Shown here: in pieces, positions 17,881 to 28,925 of the stretch
Layout of the letters: each line of letters begins with the position of its first letter
Position numbering within the stretch: the first letter of the stretch is position 1
Assembly: GCF_014205135.1 (NCBI RefSeq)
Contig: NZ_JACHMY010000001.1
Span: 1,364,001 to 1,428,000 of the forward strand
DNA from: Kribbella italica
Lineage (GTDB): Bacteria > Actinomycetota > Actinomycetes > Propionibacteriales > Kribbellaceae
Direction of reading: 5' to 3'
DNA length: 64,000 nucleotides
Notes under the pieces: model-generated
The model's database searches: none
The model's input: the letters and a program-made list of their open reading frames with translations, nothing else
What the model was told of the DNA's origin: nothing
Made by a program: the position numbers and the translations under genes

Positions 17881-18627
17881 TTACAGGTTGGCTTCGGCGT
17901 AGACGTCCATCGCGTCCCGTAGGTACTCGACCAGCGAGTCGTCACCGGAACCGATATTGCGGCGGAACCGTTCGTCGTCGACGTACAGCTGCGCGAGTCC
18001 GCGGTAGGCCTCGGCCGTCGGCGTCCAGAACAGGCTGGTCACCTCGAAGTGCAGCTGCACGACGTCCTGCACGCGCTGGTCGGACACGTCGGCGCCCTCG
18101 GCCTTCAGTACGGCGAGCCGCTCGTGAACCCGGACGTACCCGGTCTTCGCCTTCTCGGCGTCGGCCGTGGACCAGGACTGCATCTTGCGGTAACCGGCGT
18201 CGACGACCTCGTCGCCCCAGCGCTCGCGCGCCTCCGCCTCGTACGGGTTGTGCTCGAATCCCTCGAACACCTTGTCGGGTGCCATCTCTCCTCCGTTCTC
18301 GATGTTCTCGATGGTCGACTCGACGGTCCTGACCAGTCGCCCGAGCCGCAGCTGCTCACGCAGCAGCCACTCCTTGTGCTTGCCGAGCACCTCGATCGTG
18401 TCCCGCGGACTGCGGTGCGCGATCACCTCGGCGACGACGTCGAGGCCGAGTCCGAGGTCCCGCAGCAGCAGGATCTGCTGCAGCTTCAGCAGCTCCTGAT
18501 CACCGTAGTACCGGCGCCCGTCGGGCGCCGTCCGGACCGGCTCGAGCAGGCCGATCGCGTGGTAGTGCCGCAACGTCCGCGCGGTCACTCCCGAAGCCTT
18601 CGCGACCTCGGCGATCGACCAGGTCAT
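17881..18627 (-). CDS. MerR family regulator with TipAS antibiotic-recognition domain
   Basis: The 248-residue protein has an N-terminal MerR winged helix (SIAEVAKASGVTARTLRHYH, residues 3-22, then GRRYYGDQELLKLQQI). A coiled dimerisation helix follows near 75-115, and then a TipAS-like C-terminal domain with WGDEVVDAGYRKMQSW. TipAS domains bind cyclic thiopeptides or other small drugs and switch the promoter on. I use the ATG at 18627 because GGGAGGACGGAG lies just before it; the longer frame from 18654 adds residues unrelated to the family. A MerR-type spaced promoter lies upstream at 18664-18690, so it is probably autoregulated. Confidence 0.85.
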   Translation of the reverse strand: MTWSIAEVAKASGVTARTLRHYHAIGLLEPVRTAPDGRRYYGDQELLKLQQILLLRDLGLGLDVVAEVIAHRSPRDTIEVLGKHKEWLLREQLRLGRLVRTVESTIENIENGGEMAPDKVFEGFEHNPYEAEARERWGDEVVDAGYRKMQSWSTADAEKAKTGYVRVHERLAVLKAEGADVSDQRVQDVVQLHFEVTSLFWTPTAEAYRGLAQLYVDDERFRRNIGSGDDSLVEYLRDAMDVYAEANL

Positions 18628-18663
18628 CTCCGTCCTCCCATCGACTGACTTCACCGACGGTAG

Positions 18664-18690
18664 AGGTTGCCGTTACGTCAACTTCAACCT
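18664..18690 (-). promoter_or_regulatory. MerR-type operator/promoter of the TipAS regulator
   Basis: Between the regulator start (18627) and the end of the preceding gene is an imperfect inverted repeat bounded by AGGTTG and CAACCT with TTGACGTAACGG inside (read on the minus strand). A TTGAAG hexamer and a downstream TACCGT are about 19 bp apart, the long spacing MerR activators correct by untwisting DNA. This is read by eye; no transcription start is known. Confidence 0.45.
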
Positions 18691-18695
18691 GGTTT

Positions 18696-19637
18696 TCAGA
18701 CCGGGAGCGACAGCTTCGTGAGTTCTTCGGAGACCTGCCAGACGCGGTGGGCTTCCTCGGGGTTGCGGAGAGGGGAGTAGAGCTTCTGCTCGGCGGGTGG
18801 GCCGCCGAGGTGGCCGGGGCCGCTGGGGCCGTAGAGGCGGGCGCCCCGGGCCTCGGGGGAGGTGGCGGCGTGCAGAGCAGGGAGGCCGGCGGACTCGACG
18901 GTGCCGAGGAGGATGCCGCGCGCGGACAGGGCGCCGATGAGTTTGCGGCCGAGGGTTTCGCGGGCGCGGCCGACCTCGGGGCGGGCGGCGAGCAGGTTGG
19001 TCGGGGCGACGCCGGGGTGGGAGAGGTTGCTGGTGATGCCCCAGTCGCCGGCCTGGCTGCGGCGGTCGAGCTCGAGGGCGAAGAGTCCGAAGGCGATCTT
19101 CGACTGGGAGTACGCCTTCATGCCGTCGTACGAGCGGTCCCAGTTCAGGTCGGTCCAGTTGATGCTGCCGCGGTTGGCGGCGACGCTGAGCTGCGAGGTC
19201 ACCCGGGCACGACCGGCGCTCAGCAGCGGGAACAGCTGGGCCACCAGCGCGAAGTGACCTAGGTAGTTGGTGCCGAACTGCAGCTCGAAGCCGTCGGCCG
19301 TGCTCTGGCGATCGGGCGGAGTCATCACGCCGGCGTTGTTGATCAGGAGGTGGATCGGCCGGCCGTCCTCGCGCAGCGTCCGGCCGAGAGCCGCGACCGA
19401 GTCGAGCGAGGACAGGTCGAGATCATGGAGCTGTACTTCGGCGGTGGGGACGGTCTGCCGGATCGCGGCGACGGCGGCTTCGCCCTTGAGGCGGTTCCGT
19501 ACGGGGAGCAGGACCTCGGCCCCGGCCGCCGCGAGCCGGCTGGCGATCCCGAGTCCGAGGCCGTCGCTGGCTCCGGTGACCAGGGCACGCCGGCCCGAGA
19601 GGTCCGGCACGGTGAGGTCGGGGGTTCTCCGGGGCAT
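18696..19637 (-). CDS. Short-chain dehydrogenase/reductase (retinol dehydrogenase-like)
   Basis: The 313-residue oxidoreductase has the NAD(P) motif [10 protein letters not shown] at about residues 20-29, NNAG near 96, and the catalytic Tyr-Lys pair in YSQSKIAFG. The active-site Ser lies in the LSVAANRG strand. It resembles the long SDRs annotated as retinol dehydrogenase-like. The ATG at 19637 follows AGCAGGAGG at good spacing; the frame runs further upstream but crosses the divergent TetR gene. It is divergent from that TetR regulator, which probably controls it through the repeats between them. Confidence 0.88.
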   Translation of the reverse strand: MPRRTPDLTVPDLSGRRALVTGASDGLGLGIASRLAAAGAEVLLPVRNRLKGEAAVAAIRQTVPTAEVQLHDLDLSSLDSVAALGRTLREDGRPIHLLINNAGVMTPPDRQSTADGFELQFGTNYLGHFALVAQLFPLLSAGRARVTSQLSVAANRGSINWTDLNWDRSYDGMKAYSQSKIAFGLFALELDRRSQAGDWGITSNLSHPGVAPTNLLAARPEVGRARETLGRKLIGALSARGILLGTVESAGLPALHAATSPEARGARLYGPSGPGHLGGPPAEQKLYSPLRNPEEAHRVWQVSEELTKLSLPV

Positions 19638-19664
19638 CTGGTCCTCCTGCTGGGTATGGATGCT

Positions 19665-19713
19665 GAGGCCAATGTATGCGGTGATCACAATGTAGTCAAC
19701 GATCACAATGTAG
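19665..19713. promoter_or_regulatory. Three 18-bp-phased direct repeats between SDR and TetR genes (candidate operator)
   Basis: GATCACAATGTAG occurs at 19683-19695 and again at 19701-19713. A weaker copy, GAGGCCAATGTAT, occurs at 19665-19677. All are exactly 18 bp apart, so they lie at nearly the same helical phase. They fill the short gap between the divergent dehydrogenase and TetR starts, so they are likely the operator for one or both. TAAACT at 19725-19730 could be a -10 box placing the TetR transcript start at or close to its ATG. Confidence 0.5.
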
Positions 19714-19736
19714 GCAGTGCCGACTAAACTGCGGGC

Positions 19737-20330
19737 ATGACCAAGCGCCCGTACCACCACGGAGATCTCCGGGCCGTCCTGCTCGAACGGGCCGGGAGTG
19801 TGCTGGACGAGAGAGGCTCCGACGCGCTGTCGCTGCGCGAGCTGGCGCGCGACATCGGCGTGAGCCCGGGCGCGCCCAGCCGCCACTTCGCGACCAAGCA
19901 GGCGCTGCTGGACGCGCTCGCGCTGGACGGCTTCGAGCGGCTCGTCGCGGACATCGCGGCCGCGGAGGGCGGCGTGGGGCCGGCGTTCGACGAGCGGCTG
20001 GGTGCGATGGCCCGCGCGTTCGTCGGCTTCTGCCTGGCGAACGCCGCACTGGTCGACCTGATGTTCTCGGCCAAGCACAGCCCGGAGGCGTCGGAGGCCC
20101 TGGGGGCTGCCGCCCATCGGTGGATGGCGCAGGGACTCGAGCTGGTCAGTGAAGGTCAGCGCCGGGGTGAGGTCCGCGACGGGCCGTTGGATCGGGTCGC
20201 GCTGACGGTGTTCGCTCCGCTGCAGGGGTACGTCGGGTTGGCGGTCAGCGGCGTACCGCTGCCGGAGGCCGCGGACCGAGGACTCGACGACGTGATCGAG
20301 TCCATCGTCCGCGGCTGCCGGCCGGACTAG
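19737..20330 (+). CDS. TetR/AcrR family regulator (WHG-type C-terminal domain)
   Basis: The 197-residue protein begins with a TetR helix-turn-helix: [18 protein letters not shown], then [21 protein letters not shown] at residues 34-54. The C-terminal ligand domain starts near 65 and has the small size of the WHG class. It is divergent from the dehydrogenase gene, the classical arrangement for local repression relieved by a substrate. The gene ends on the base before the convergent SRPBCC gene's stop, leaving no room for a terminator between them. Confidence 0.88.
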   Translation: MTKRPYHHGDLRAVLLERAGSVLDERGSDALSLRELARDIGVSPGAPSRHFATKQALLDALALDGFERLVADIAAAEGGVGPAFDERLGAMARAFVGFCLANAALVDLMFSAKHSPEASEALGAAAHRWMAQGLELVSEGQRRGEVRDGPLDRVALTVFAPLQGYVGLAVSGVPLPEAADRGLDDVIESIVRGCRPD

Positions 20331-20885
20331 CTAGGACTGCTCGGCCCGGGTCGCGATCGCCTGGTTCATCGCGTGGAACTGGGGCTCGATGGTGTCGCGC
20401 AGCATGCCGGCGGTGAAGGGGACAGCAACGCCTCGGAAGACCTCCTCCTGGACGAGCTTGCTGCGGCCGTTCGGGAGCGGCTCGATGCGGAAGGCGTGCT
20501 CGCCGTCGAAGACGCCGCCGAAGCCGATCTTGCCGATCCAGCGCAGCTCGCGGCCGGGCTCGACGGCGAGCAGCTCGGGGGTGAACTCGGTGTCCTTGCC
20601 GTTGGTGTCGCGCAGCACGTTGGTGATCGTCGTACCGGCCTTCAGCTCGCCGGTCGACGAGATGATGAACGGGTTCCAGTCGGGGTAGTGCTCGCGGTCG
20701 GTGAGGACCGTCCAGACCTGGTCGGGGGTCGCGTCGATCTCGAGCTCGGTGTGCAGGACGGTCGGGCGGGCGATCGCGACGACGGAGTACCCGATCAGCA
20801 GGATCAGCAGGGCTCCGAGAGCGAGCAGCAGGCGGCGGCGGGCAGGGCGCCGGCGTACGGGGGTGGTGGTGGCGGTGGTGGTCAT
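20331..20885 (-). CDS. SRPBCC family protein with N-terminal membrane anchor
   Basis: The 184-residue protein has a Thr/Arg-rich head, one span at about residues 19-40 (LLLALGALLILLIGYSVVAI), then a START-like lipid/ligand-binding fold: ELEIDATPDQVWTVLTDREHYPDWNPF and later GEHAFRIEPLP. Its start overlaps the stop of the upstream TetR gene by 4 bp, so the two are translated together. The ligand is unknown. Similar domains occur as polyketide cyclases or AHSA1-like proteins; the membrane anchor here is less usual. Confidence 0.8.
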   Translation of the reverse strand: MTTTATTTPVRRRPARRRLLLALGALLILLIGYSVVAIARPTVLHTELEIDATPDQVWTVLTDREHYPDWNPFIISSTGELKAGTTITNVLRDTNGKDTEFTPELLAVEPGRELRWIGKIGFGGVFDGEHAFRIEPLPNGRSKLVQEEVFRGVAVPFTAGMLRDTIEPQFHAMNQAIATRAEQS

Positions 20886-21442
20886 CGGGGCTCCTCGGGT
20901 CCTAGGACGCTGGTGATGAGCGTCCGGGCGTAGTCAGGGGTGAGTGGCTCGCCGGTGACGAGGAGCCGGTAGTAGAGCGGGCCGACCAGCTGATCGACCA
21001 GTACGGCGGGCGCGACGTGGTCGAGCACGAGCCCGGCCTGCTGCGCGTTGGCCACGACCGCGGTGACCGCCTGGTGGCGGCCGGCCCACAGGGCGCGGAC
21101 GGCGTCGCCGACGCGTGGATCGCGGGCCGCCGCGGCGGCCAGGTCCGCGATCAGCGTCGTCGGAGTGGCCGCGAGGTTGGCGGCGATCGCCGTGACCAGC
21201 TCGGTCAGGTCGCGGCGGGGATCGTCGCTCGGCTCGAAGGGGACGTCCTCGCGCAGGGTGACGATCAGCGCGACGACGAGCTCGGCCTTGGTCGCCCAGC
21301 GCCGGTACAGCGTGGTCTTGGCGACCCCGGCCCGTTCGGCGACCCGATCGATCGACAGGCCGTCGTACCCGCCGTGCCGGAGTTCCTCGGCGGCGGCGGC
21401 GAGCACTCGGCCGTCGATCGCGGCGTTCCTGGGTCTGGCCAT
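20882..21442 (-). CDS. TetR/AcrR family regulator
   Basis: The 186-residue regulator has the helix-turn-helix DGLSIDRVAERAGVAKTTLYRRW at residues 27-49 and a TetR_C-like ligand domain. No ribosome-binding site precedes the ATG at 21442; instead a -10-like TATCGT lies about 8 bp upstream on the minus strand, so the mRNA may be leaderless. A perfect inverted repeat overlaps that promoter, pointing to autoregulation. Its operon partner is the membrane-anchored SRPBCC protein (4-bp overlap). Confidence 0.88.
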   Translation of the reverse strand: MARPRNAAIDGRVLAAAAEELRHGGYDGLSIDRVAERAGVAKTTLYRRWATKAELVVALIVTLREDVPFEPSDDPRRDLTELVTAIAANLAATPTTLIADLAAAAARDPRVGDAVRALWAGRHQAVTAVVANAQQAGLVLDHVAPAVLVDQLVGPLYYRLLVTGEPLTPDYARTLITSVLGPEEPR

Positions 21443-21446
21443 GGAG

Positions 21447-21468
21447 TTACGATACCGCAGTATCGAAA
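21447..21468. promoter_or_regulatory. TetR operator palindrome CGATAC-N4-GTATCG
   Basis: CGATAC (21450-21455) and GTATCG (21460-21465) form a perfect inverted repeat around CGCA, and the flanks TTA/AAA extend the symmetry. It lies between the TetR start at 21442 and the divergent esterase gene. It overlaps a candidate minus-strand promoter (TTCGAC, 18 bp, TATCGT). Such palindromes are typical TetR dimer sites. Confidence 0.6.
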
Positions 21469-21566
21469 TGAAGTCGAACGGCTCGAGGTCTTGCCTCGGC
21501 AGCGAGCAGTGCCCATGCTGTTGCGAACTGTTACTGGCCGGTCACTTAACGTCGAAGGGCAGCGCG

Positions 21567-22460
21567 ATGCAGATGAGATCAGTACGGGTCCGAGTGGTCG
21601 CCGCCGTTGCCGCGGCGGGTCTGGTGGTCGCGGGTTCGGTGACCACGCCGGCGGCCGCGGCGCCACCGCTGGTGTACGTGGCGATGGGCGACTCGTTCGC
21701 CGCCGGCTCGCTGGTCCTGCCGGCCAAGGAGGTGCTCACCTGCGCGCGCTCGGCGGTCAACTACGCGTCGCTGATCGCCCAGCAGCTCAAGCCCGCGAAG
21801 TTCCGTGACGTGACCTGCGGCGGCGCGACGACCAACCACTTCCCGAACCCGCAGCCGGGCATCATCGCGGGGACGGCGGCACCGCAGTACGACGCGCTGA
21901 GCGAGGACACCACGGTCGTCTCGGTCGGGATCGGCGGCAACGACATCGGCCTGGTCGGGCTCGCGGTCTCGTGCGTGAACCTGCTCCCGCAACCGGTCGG
22001 GACGTCCTGCAAGGCGACCAACACCGCGGGCGGCGTGGACCGCCTCGCGCAGAAGATCGACGCGTTCGCGCCGACGTACGGGACGGTGATCGAGCAGATC
22101 CGGGCCCGGGCCCCGCACGCGAAGATCCTGATGGTCGGCTACCCGACCGGGATCAAGAAGGGCGGCTGCTGGCCGGTCGTGCCGGTCTGGGGTGCCGACG
22201 CGGACTACCTGCAGGCGGCGCTGACCCGGTTGAACACGCGAATGGCGGAGCAGGCGAACGCGCACGGCGCGACGTACGTCGACCTGGCGACGCCGAGCGT
22301 CGGTCACGACATGTGCAAGAGCGCCGGGACGCGGTGGATCGAGGGGCTGATCCCGAGCCTGACGACGAACGGTCTGGTGCCGCTGCACCCGAACGCGGCC
22401 GGGCTGCGCAACGCCGTACCGACGGTCCTGGCGGCGATCGGTACTCCGGCGAAGGTCTGA
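21567..22460 (+). CDS. Secreted SGNH/GDSL esterase or lipase
   Basis: The 297-residue protein has a signal peptide (basic RVRVR, hydrophobic core, PAAAAP cleavage region near residue 32). The mature enzyme shows the GDSL block YVAMGDSFAAGS with nucleophile Ser43, Gly in VTCGGATT, Asn in VSVGIGGNDIG, and the late block HPNAAG holding the catalytic His. Several cysteines suggest disulfides, as in streptomycete SGNH lipases. The substrate is an ester outside the cell, perhaps lipid or acyl-glycan. I use the ATG at 21567; GAAGGG precedes it. A second ATG at 21573 is possible. Confidence 0.9.
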   Translation: MQMRSVRVRVVAAVAAAGLVVAGSVTTPAAAAPPLVYVAMGDSFAAGSLVLPAKEVLTCARSAVNYASLIAQQLKPAKFRDVTCGGATTNHFPNPQPGIIAGTAAPQYDALSEDTTVVSVGIGGNDIGLVGLAVSCVNLLPQPVGTSCKATNTAGGVDRLAQKIDAFAPTYGTVIEQIRARAPHAKILMVGYPTGIKKGGCWPVVPVWGADADYLQAALTRLNTRMAEQANAHGATYVDLATPSVGHDMCKSAGTRWIEGLIPSLTTNGLVPLHPNAAGLRNAVPTVLAAIGTPAKV

Positions 22461-22494
22461 CGGCTTGTCGGTCGGTGCTGGCAGGATCGTCGCC

Positions 22495-23400
22495 GTGGAT
22501 GGATTCGAGGCGATCGCTGCCAGCGCCGTACCGCTGACCGGTGGGTACGGCGGGGAGACGTTCGCGGTCAGCGCGGCCGGCGAGGACGCCGTGCTGAAGC
22601 TGTACGCGAAGCGGCCGGGACGGGCGGCGGTCGACGCGGCGTTGCTGCGGCTGGTCCGCGGGCTGCTGCCGGTGCCGCGGGTGCTGGACGCGCAGGTGGA
22701 TCAGGTGGACGGCAATCCGACGTACGTGCTGACGGAGCGGTTGCCGGGGATGAATCTCGAGACCTTCCTCGTGGAGGCTGACGAGCGGCAGCGGGTCTCG
22801 GTGGGGGAGCAGTTGGGGGAGTTGCTGGTTCGGTTGAGCGGGATGCCGTTCCTGGCCTTCGGGGAGTTCGTCGGGAGTGGGCTCGCGATCGAGTCGTTCG
22901 GGGCCGGCGGGCTCGACGAGTGGCTGGAGTGTCATGTCGAGGCGCTCGGGCTTTCGCGTGGTCAGGTGGAGAACCTGCGGGACGTCGTCGCCGAGGCCGG
23001 GGACCTGGCCGACAGTGGAGCCGACCGGTTCTGTCTGGTGCACAGCGACTTCAATCCGAAGAACCTGCTGGTCGATCCGGCGACTGTCAGGATCACCGGG
23101 CTGGTCGACTGGGAGTTCGCGCACAGCGGTACGCCGTACGGGGATCTGGGGAACCTGCTGCGGTTCGGCGATGATCCGGTGCTGGAGCGAGCGGTGCTGG
23201 ACGTTGTCCGGGGGAGTGGGCTGGACCTCGGCGACCGGCTGGTCGAGCGGGGTCGCGCGGCCGACCTGTGGGCGCTGATCGACCTGGCCGCGCGGTCCGG
23301 GCAGAACCCGGTGGCGACCGCCGCGCACAGCTTGATCACCCGGATGGCCGACACGGGAGACCTGTCGGCGGGCCGTCCGGATCCGGACGTCGTACATTGA
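22495..23400 (+). CDS. Phosphotransferase, aminoglycoside phosphotransferase (APH)/choline kinase-like fold
   Basis: The protein is about 301 residues with the kinase-like fold: ATP-binding Lys in DAVLKLYAKRPG, Brenner motif HSDFNPKNLLVD near residue 185, and the metal-binding ITGLVDWEFAHSGTPYGDLG. It phosphorylates a hydroxyl of a small molecule; the substrate is not readable, and drug resistance should not be assumed. The GTG at 22495 follows AGGATC; a TTG at 22465 would add ten residues. Confidence 0.8.
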   Translation: MDGFEAIAASAVPLTGGYGGETFAVSAAGEDAVLKLYAKRPGRAAVDAALLRLVRGLLPVPRVLDAQVDQVDGNPTYVLTERLPGMNLETFLVEADERQRVSVGEQLGELLVRLSGMPFLAFGEFVGSGLAIESFGAGGLDEWLECHVEALGLSRGQVENLRDVVAEAGDLADSGADRFCLVHSDFNPKNLLVDPATVRITGLVDWEFAHSGTPYGDLGNLLRFGDDPVLERAVLDVVRGSGLDLGDRLVERGRAADLWALIDLAARSGQNPVATAAHSLITRMADTGDLSAGRPDPDVVH

Positions 23401-23458
23401 GATCAGCAGGACGTCGGGTGACCTCGGCGGGCGGCCGGGAGGGACCGGGTGCCCCGGG

Positions 23459-23488
23459 TTGTGCTGCCCCAGCCGGTACACGTATTCT
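23459..23488 (+). promoter_or_regulatory. Candidate housekeeping promoter of rpsA
   Basis: TTGTGC (23459-23464) and TATTCT (23483-23488) are 18 bp apart, a reasonable housekeeping-sigma promoter. It would give an untranslated leader of about 150 bases before the rpsA ATG. Nothing else in 23401-23647 looks coding; the leader shows no riboswitch that I recognise. Confidence 0.4.
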
Positions 23489-23647
23489 GTGAGATGCGCT
23501 ATGGGCCCGCGCGACCTCGGACGGAGCAGGCTCGTGCTCGCAGCAGTCGGTGGTGAATCTGTCCTCAGAGCTTTCCAGCGGTTTGGTGCGATCCAACGGC
23601 CCGTGCGCAGCCGTACGACACCATCAGCCCACGGAGCAACCCACCAC

Positions 23648-25138
23648 ATGACGGCCAGCATCGAGGCACCTCTCGACCCCGCAGTGCGCACCACCCCGCA
23701 GGTAGCGGTCAACGACATCGGGTCGGAGGAAGACTTCCTCGCGGCGATCGATCAGACCATCAAGTACTTCAACGACGGCGACATCGTTGAAGGGACCATC
23801 GTCAAGGTCGACCGGGACGAGGTTCTCCTCGACATCGGTTACAAGACCGAAGGCGTCATCCCCTCGCGCGAGCTGTCGATCAAGCACGACGTCGACCCGA
23901 ACGAGGTCGTCAACGTCGGCGACCACGTCGAGGCCCTGGTTCTCCAGAAGGAGGACAAAGAAGGCCGCCTGATCCTTTCGAAGAAGCGCGCCCAGTACGA
24001 GAAGGCCTGGGGCACGATCGAGAAGATCAAGGAAGAGGACGGCGTCGTCACCGGTACCGTCATCGAGGTCGTCAAGGGTGGCCTCATCCTGGACATCGGC
24101 CTGCGCGGCTTCCTGCCCGCGTCGCTGGTCGAGATGCGCCGGGTCCGCGACCTCCAGCCGTACGTCGGCCAGGAGATCGAGGCCAAGATCATCGAGCTCG
24201 ACAAGAACCGCAACAACGTGGTCCTGTCGCGTCGCGCGTGGCTGGAGCAGACGCAGTCCGAGGTGCGGATGAACTTCCTCACCCAGCTGCAGAAGGGCCA
24301 GATCCGCAAGGGTGTCGTCTCCTCGATCGTCAACTTCGGTGCGTTCGTGGACCTCGGCGGCGTCGACGGTCTGGTGCACGTCTCGGAGCTGTCCTGGAAG
24401 CACATCGACCACCCGACCGAGGTCGTCGAGGTCGGCCAGGAGGTCACCGTCGAGGTGCTGGACGTCGACATGGACCGCGAGCGCGTCTCGCTGTCGCTGA
24501 AGGCGACCCAGGAAGACCCGTGGCAGCAGTTCGCCCGGACCCACCAGATGGGCCAGATCGTGCCCGGCAAGGTCACCAAGCTGGTGCCGTTCGGTGCGTT
24601 CGTCCGCGTCGAGGAGGGCATCGAGGGTCTGGTGCACATCTCCGAGCTCGCCGAGCGTCACGTCGAGATCCCGGAGCAGGTCGTCCAGGTCAACGACGAC
24701 GTGATGGTCAAGATCATCGACATCGATCTCGAGCGTCGCCGGATCTCGCTGTCGCTGAAGCAGGCCAACGAGGGTGTCGACCCGGTCTCCGACGACTTCG
24801 ACCCCACGCTGTACGGCATGGCGGCGACGTACGACGACCAGGGCAACTACGTCTACCCCGACGGCTTCGACCCCGAGACGGGCGAGTGGCTCGAGGGCTT
24901 CGACTCGGCGCGTGAGGAGTGGGAGCGGCAGTACGCCGAGGCCCACGCGCGCTGGGAGGCGCACAAGAAGCAGATCGAGGACGCCAAGACGGCGGACGTC
25001 GAGGCCGGCGAGGCGTCGACGTACTCCTCCGCCACCGGCGGCGGCGCGGCTCCGAAGGACGACGCTCCCGTCGAGGGCGCGCTCGCATCCGACGAGGCGC
25101 TCCAGGCTCTCCGCGAGAAGCTGACCGGCCAGGGCTGA
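23648..25138 (+). CDS. rpsA: 30S ribosomal protein S1
   Basis: The 496-residue protein binds mRNA on the 30S subunit. Four S1 (OB-fold) repeats are visible, beginning near residues 38 (DGDIVEGTIVKVDRDEVLLDI), 125 (DGVVTGTVIEVVKGGLILDI), 215 (KGVVSSIVNFGAFVDLGG) and 300 (PGKVTKLVPFGAFVRVEEG). An acidic, low-complexity C-terminal tail follows. Four rather than six repeats is the usual actinobacterial form. I take the ATG at 23648; the frame stays open upstream but the added residues are unlike S1. A strong terminator follows. Codon use is very biased, as expected for a highly expressed gene. Confidence 0.97.
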   Translation: MTASIEAPLDPAVRTTPQVAVNDIGSEEDFLAAIDQTIKYFNDGDIVEGTIVKVDRDEVLLDIGYKTEGVIPSRELSIKHDVDPNEVVNVGDHVEALVLQKEDKEGRLILSKKRAQYEKAWGTIEKIKEEDGVVTGTVIEVVKGGLILDIGLRGFLPASLVEMRRVRDLQPYVGQEIEAKIIELDKNRNNVVLSRRAWLEQTQSEVRMNFLTQLQKGQIRKGVVSSIVNFGAFVDLGGVDGLVHVSELSWKHIDHPTEVVEVGQEVTVEVLDVDMDRERVSLSLKATQEDPWQQFARTHQMGQIVPGKVTKLVPFGAFVRVEEGIEGLVHISELAERHVEIPEQVVQVNDDVMVKIIDIDLERRRISLSLKQANEGVDPVSDDFDPTLYGMAATYDDQGNYVYPDGFDPETGEWLEGFDSAREEWERQYAEAHARWEAHKKQIEDAKTADVEAGEASTYSSATGGGAAPKDDAPVEGALASDEALQALREKLTGQG

Positions 25139-25154
25139 TCCACCCGCAGTACCC

Positions 25155-25191
25155 GAGACCCCCGCACCCCCGTACTGGGTGCGGGGGTCTC
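25155..25191 (+). terminator. Rho-independent terminator after rpsA
   Basis: GAGACCCCCGCACCC (25155-25169) pairs perfectly with GGGTGCGGGGGTCTC (25177-25191) around a 7-base loop. GCCTTTTCC follows, giving a short U run. It lies 16 bp after the rpsA stop. The hairpin may also stop the convergent AfsR-type gene, which ends at 25233. Confidence 0.9.
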
Positions 25192-25232
25192 GCCTTTTCC
25201 CGGCAGACCTGCCCAGCCGCCCCGTGCTCGAG

Positions 25233-28112
<2,880 letters not shown>

Positions 28113-28233
28113 GTCGGTCCTCCTGTGTACGTGCGCCCATTCTCCGGGACACCAGGGGCGACGGCCCGTGCGAGCGGGTGGTTCGTTCGGCAGCCGGACG
28201 GGCCGGGGCTCGGCCACTCGGTAGGGTGCAGGC

Positions 28234-28842
28234 GTGCTAAGAGTTGGGTTGACCGGGGGAATCGGGTCGGGCAAGAGCTCTGTGTCGCGGCGGCTGGGGG
28301 AGCGGGGGGCCGTAGTGATCGACTCCGACATGCTGGCGCGGGAGGTGGTCGCGCGGGGGACCGACGGGCTGGCTGAGGTCGTCGCGGCGTTCGGCGACGG
28401 CGTACTGACGGCCGAAGGCGAGCTGGACCGGCCCGCTGTAGGCAAGCTTGTCTTCGGTGACGAGACCGCCCGGCGGAAGCTGGAGGCGGTGATCCACCCT
28501 CGCGTCCGGGCTCGGGCGGCCGAGATCGAGCGGTCGGCGCCGGACGACGCGGTCGTGGTGCACGACATCCCGCTGCTGGTGGAGACCGGTCAGGCGGACA
28601 AGTTCGACCTGGTGCTGGTGGTCGACGTACCGGTCGAGGTCCAGGTCGAGCGGCTGACCGCGCAGCGCGGCATGGCCGAGGACGAGGCGCGGCGGCGGAT
28701 CGCCGCGCAGGCCTCCCGTGAGGAGCGCCTGGCCGCCGCGGACGTGGTGATCGGCAACGCGGGCGGCCTGGACGAGCTGGACCGCCGGGTCGACGAGGTC
28801 TGGGCCGAGCTGAAAGGGCACGGTCCGGACACGAAAGCGTGA
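28234..28842 (+). CDS. coaE: Dephospho-CoA kinase
   Basis: The 202-residue enzyme phosphorylates the ribose 3'-OH of dephospho-CoA, the last step of CoA synthesis. It shows the P-loop GLTGGIGSGKSS at residues 5-16, the acceptor-site IDSDMLAREVV near 29, the lid region HPRVRARA, and VHDIPLLVETG with the core Asp. Many actinobacterial CoaE proteins carry a second UPF0157/GrpB-like domain; this one is the short single-domain form. Start is a GTG. Position downstream of rpsA and upstream of uvrB is the usual actinobacterial one. Confidence 0.95.
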   Translation: MLRVGLTGGIGSGKSSVSRRLGERGAVVIDSDMLAREVVARGTDGLAEVVAAFGDGVLTAEGELDRPAVGKLVFGDETARRKLEAVIHPRVRARAAEIERSAPDDAVVVHDIPLLVETGQADKFDLVLVVDVPVEVQVERLTAQRGMAEDEARRRIAAQASREERLAAADVVIGNAGGLDELDRRVDEVWAELKGHGPDTKA

Positions 28843-28925
28843 CCCCCGCCCGGGAAATGATGATTTCCGGCCGGCCTGTACGAGAATCACGCCGGTCCCG
28901 CACGGCCTAGCTAGGGAGAAAGCGC

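Noticed and set aside
22495..23400. Aminoglycoside resistance gene
   Set aside because: The kinase-like fold is shared by many metabolic kinases; nothing specific to antibiotic kinases is visible.
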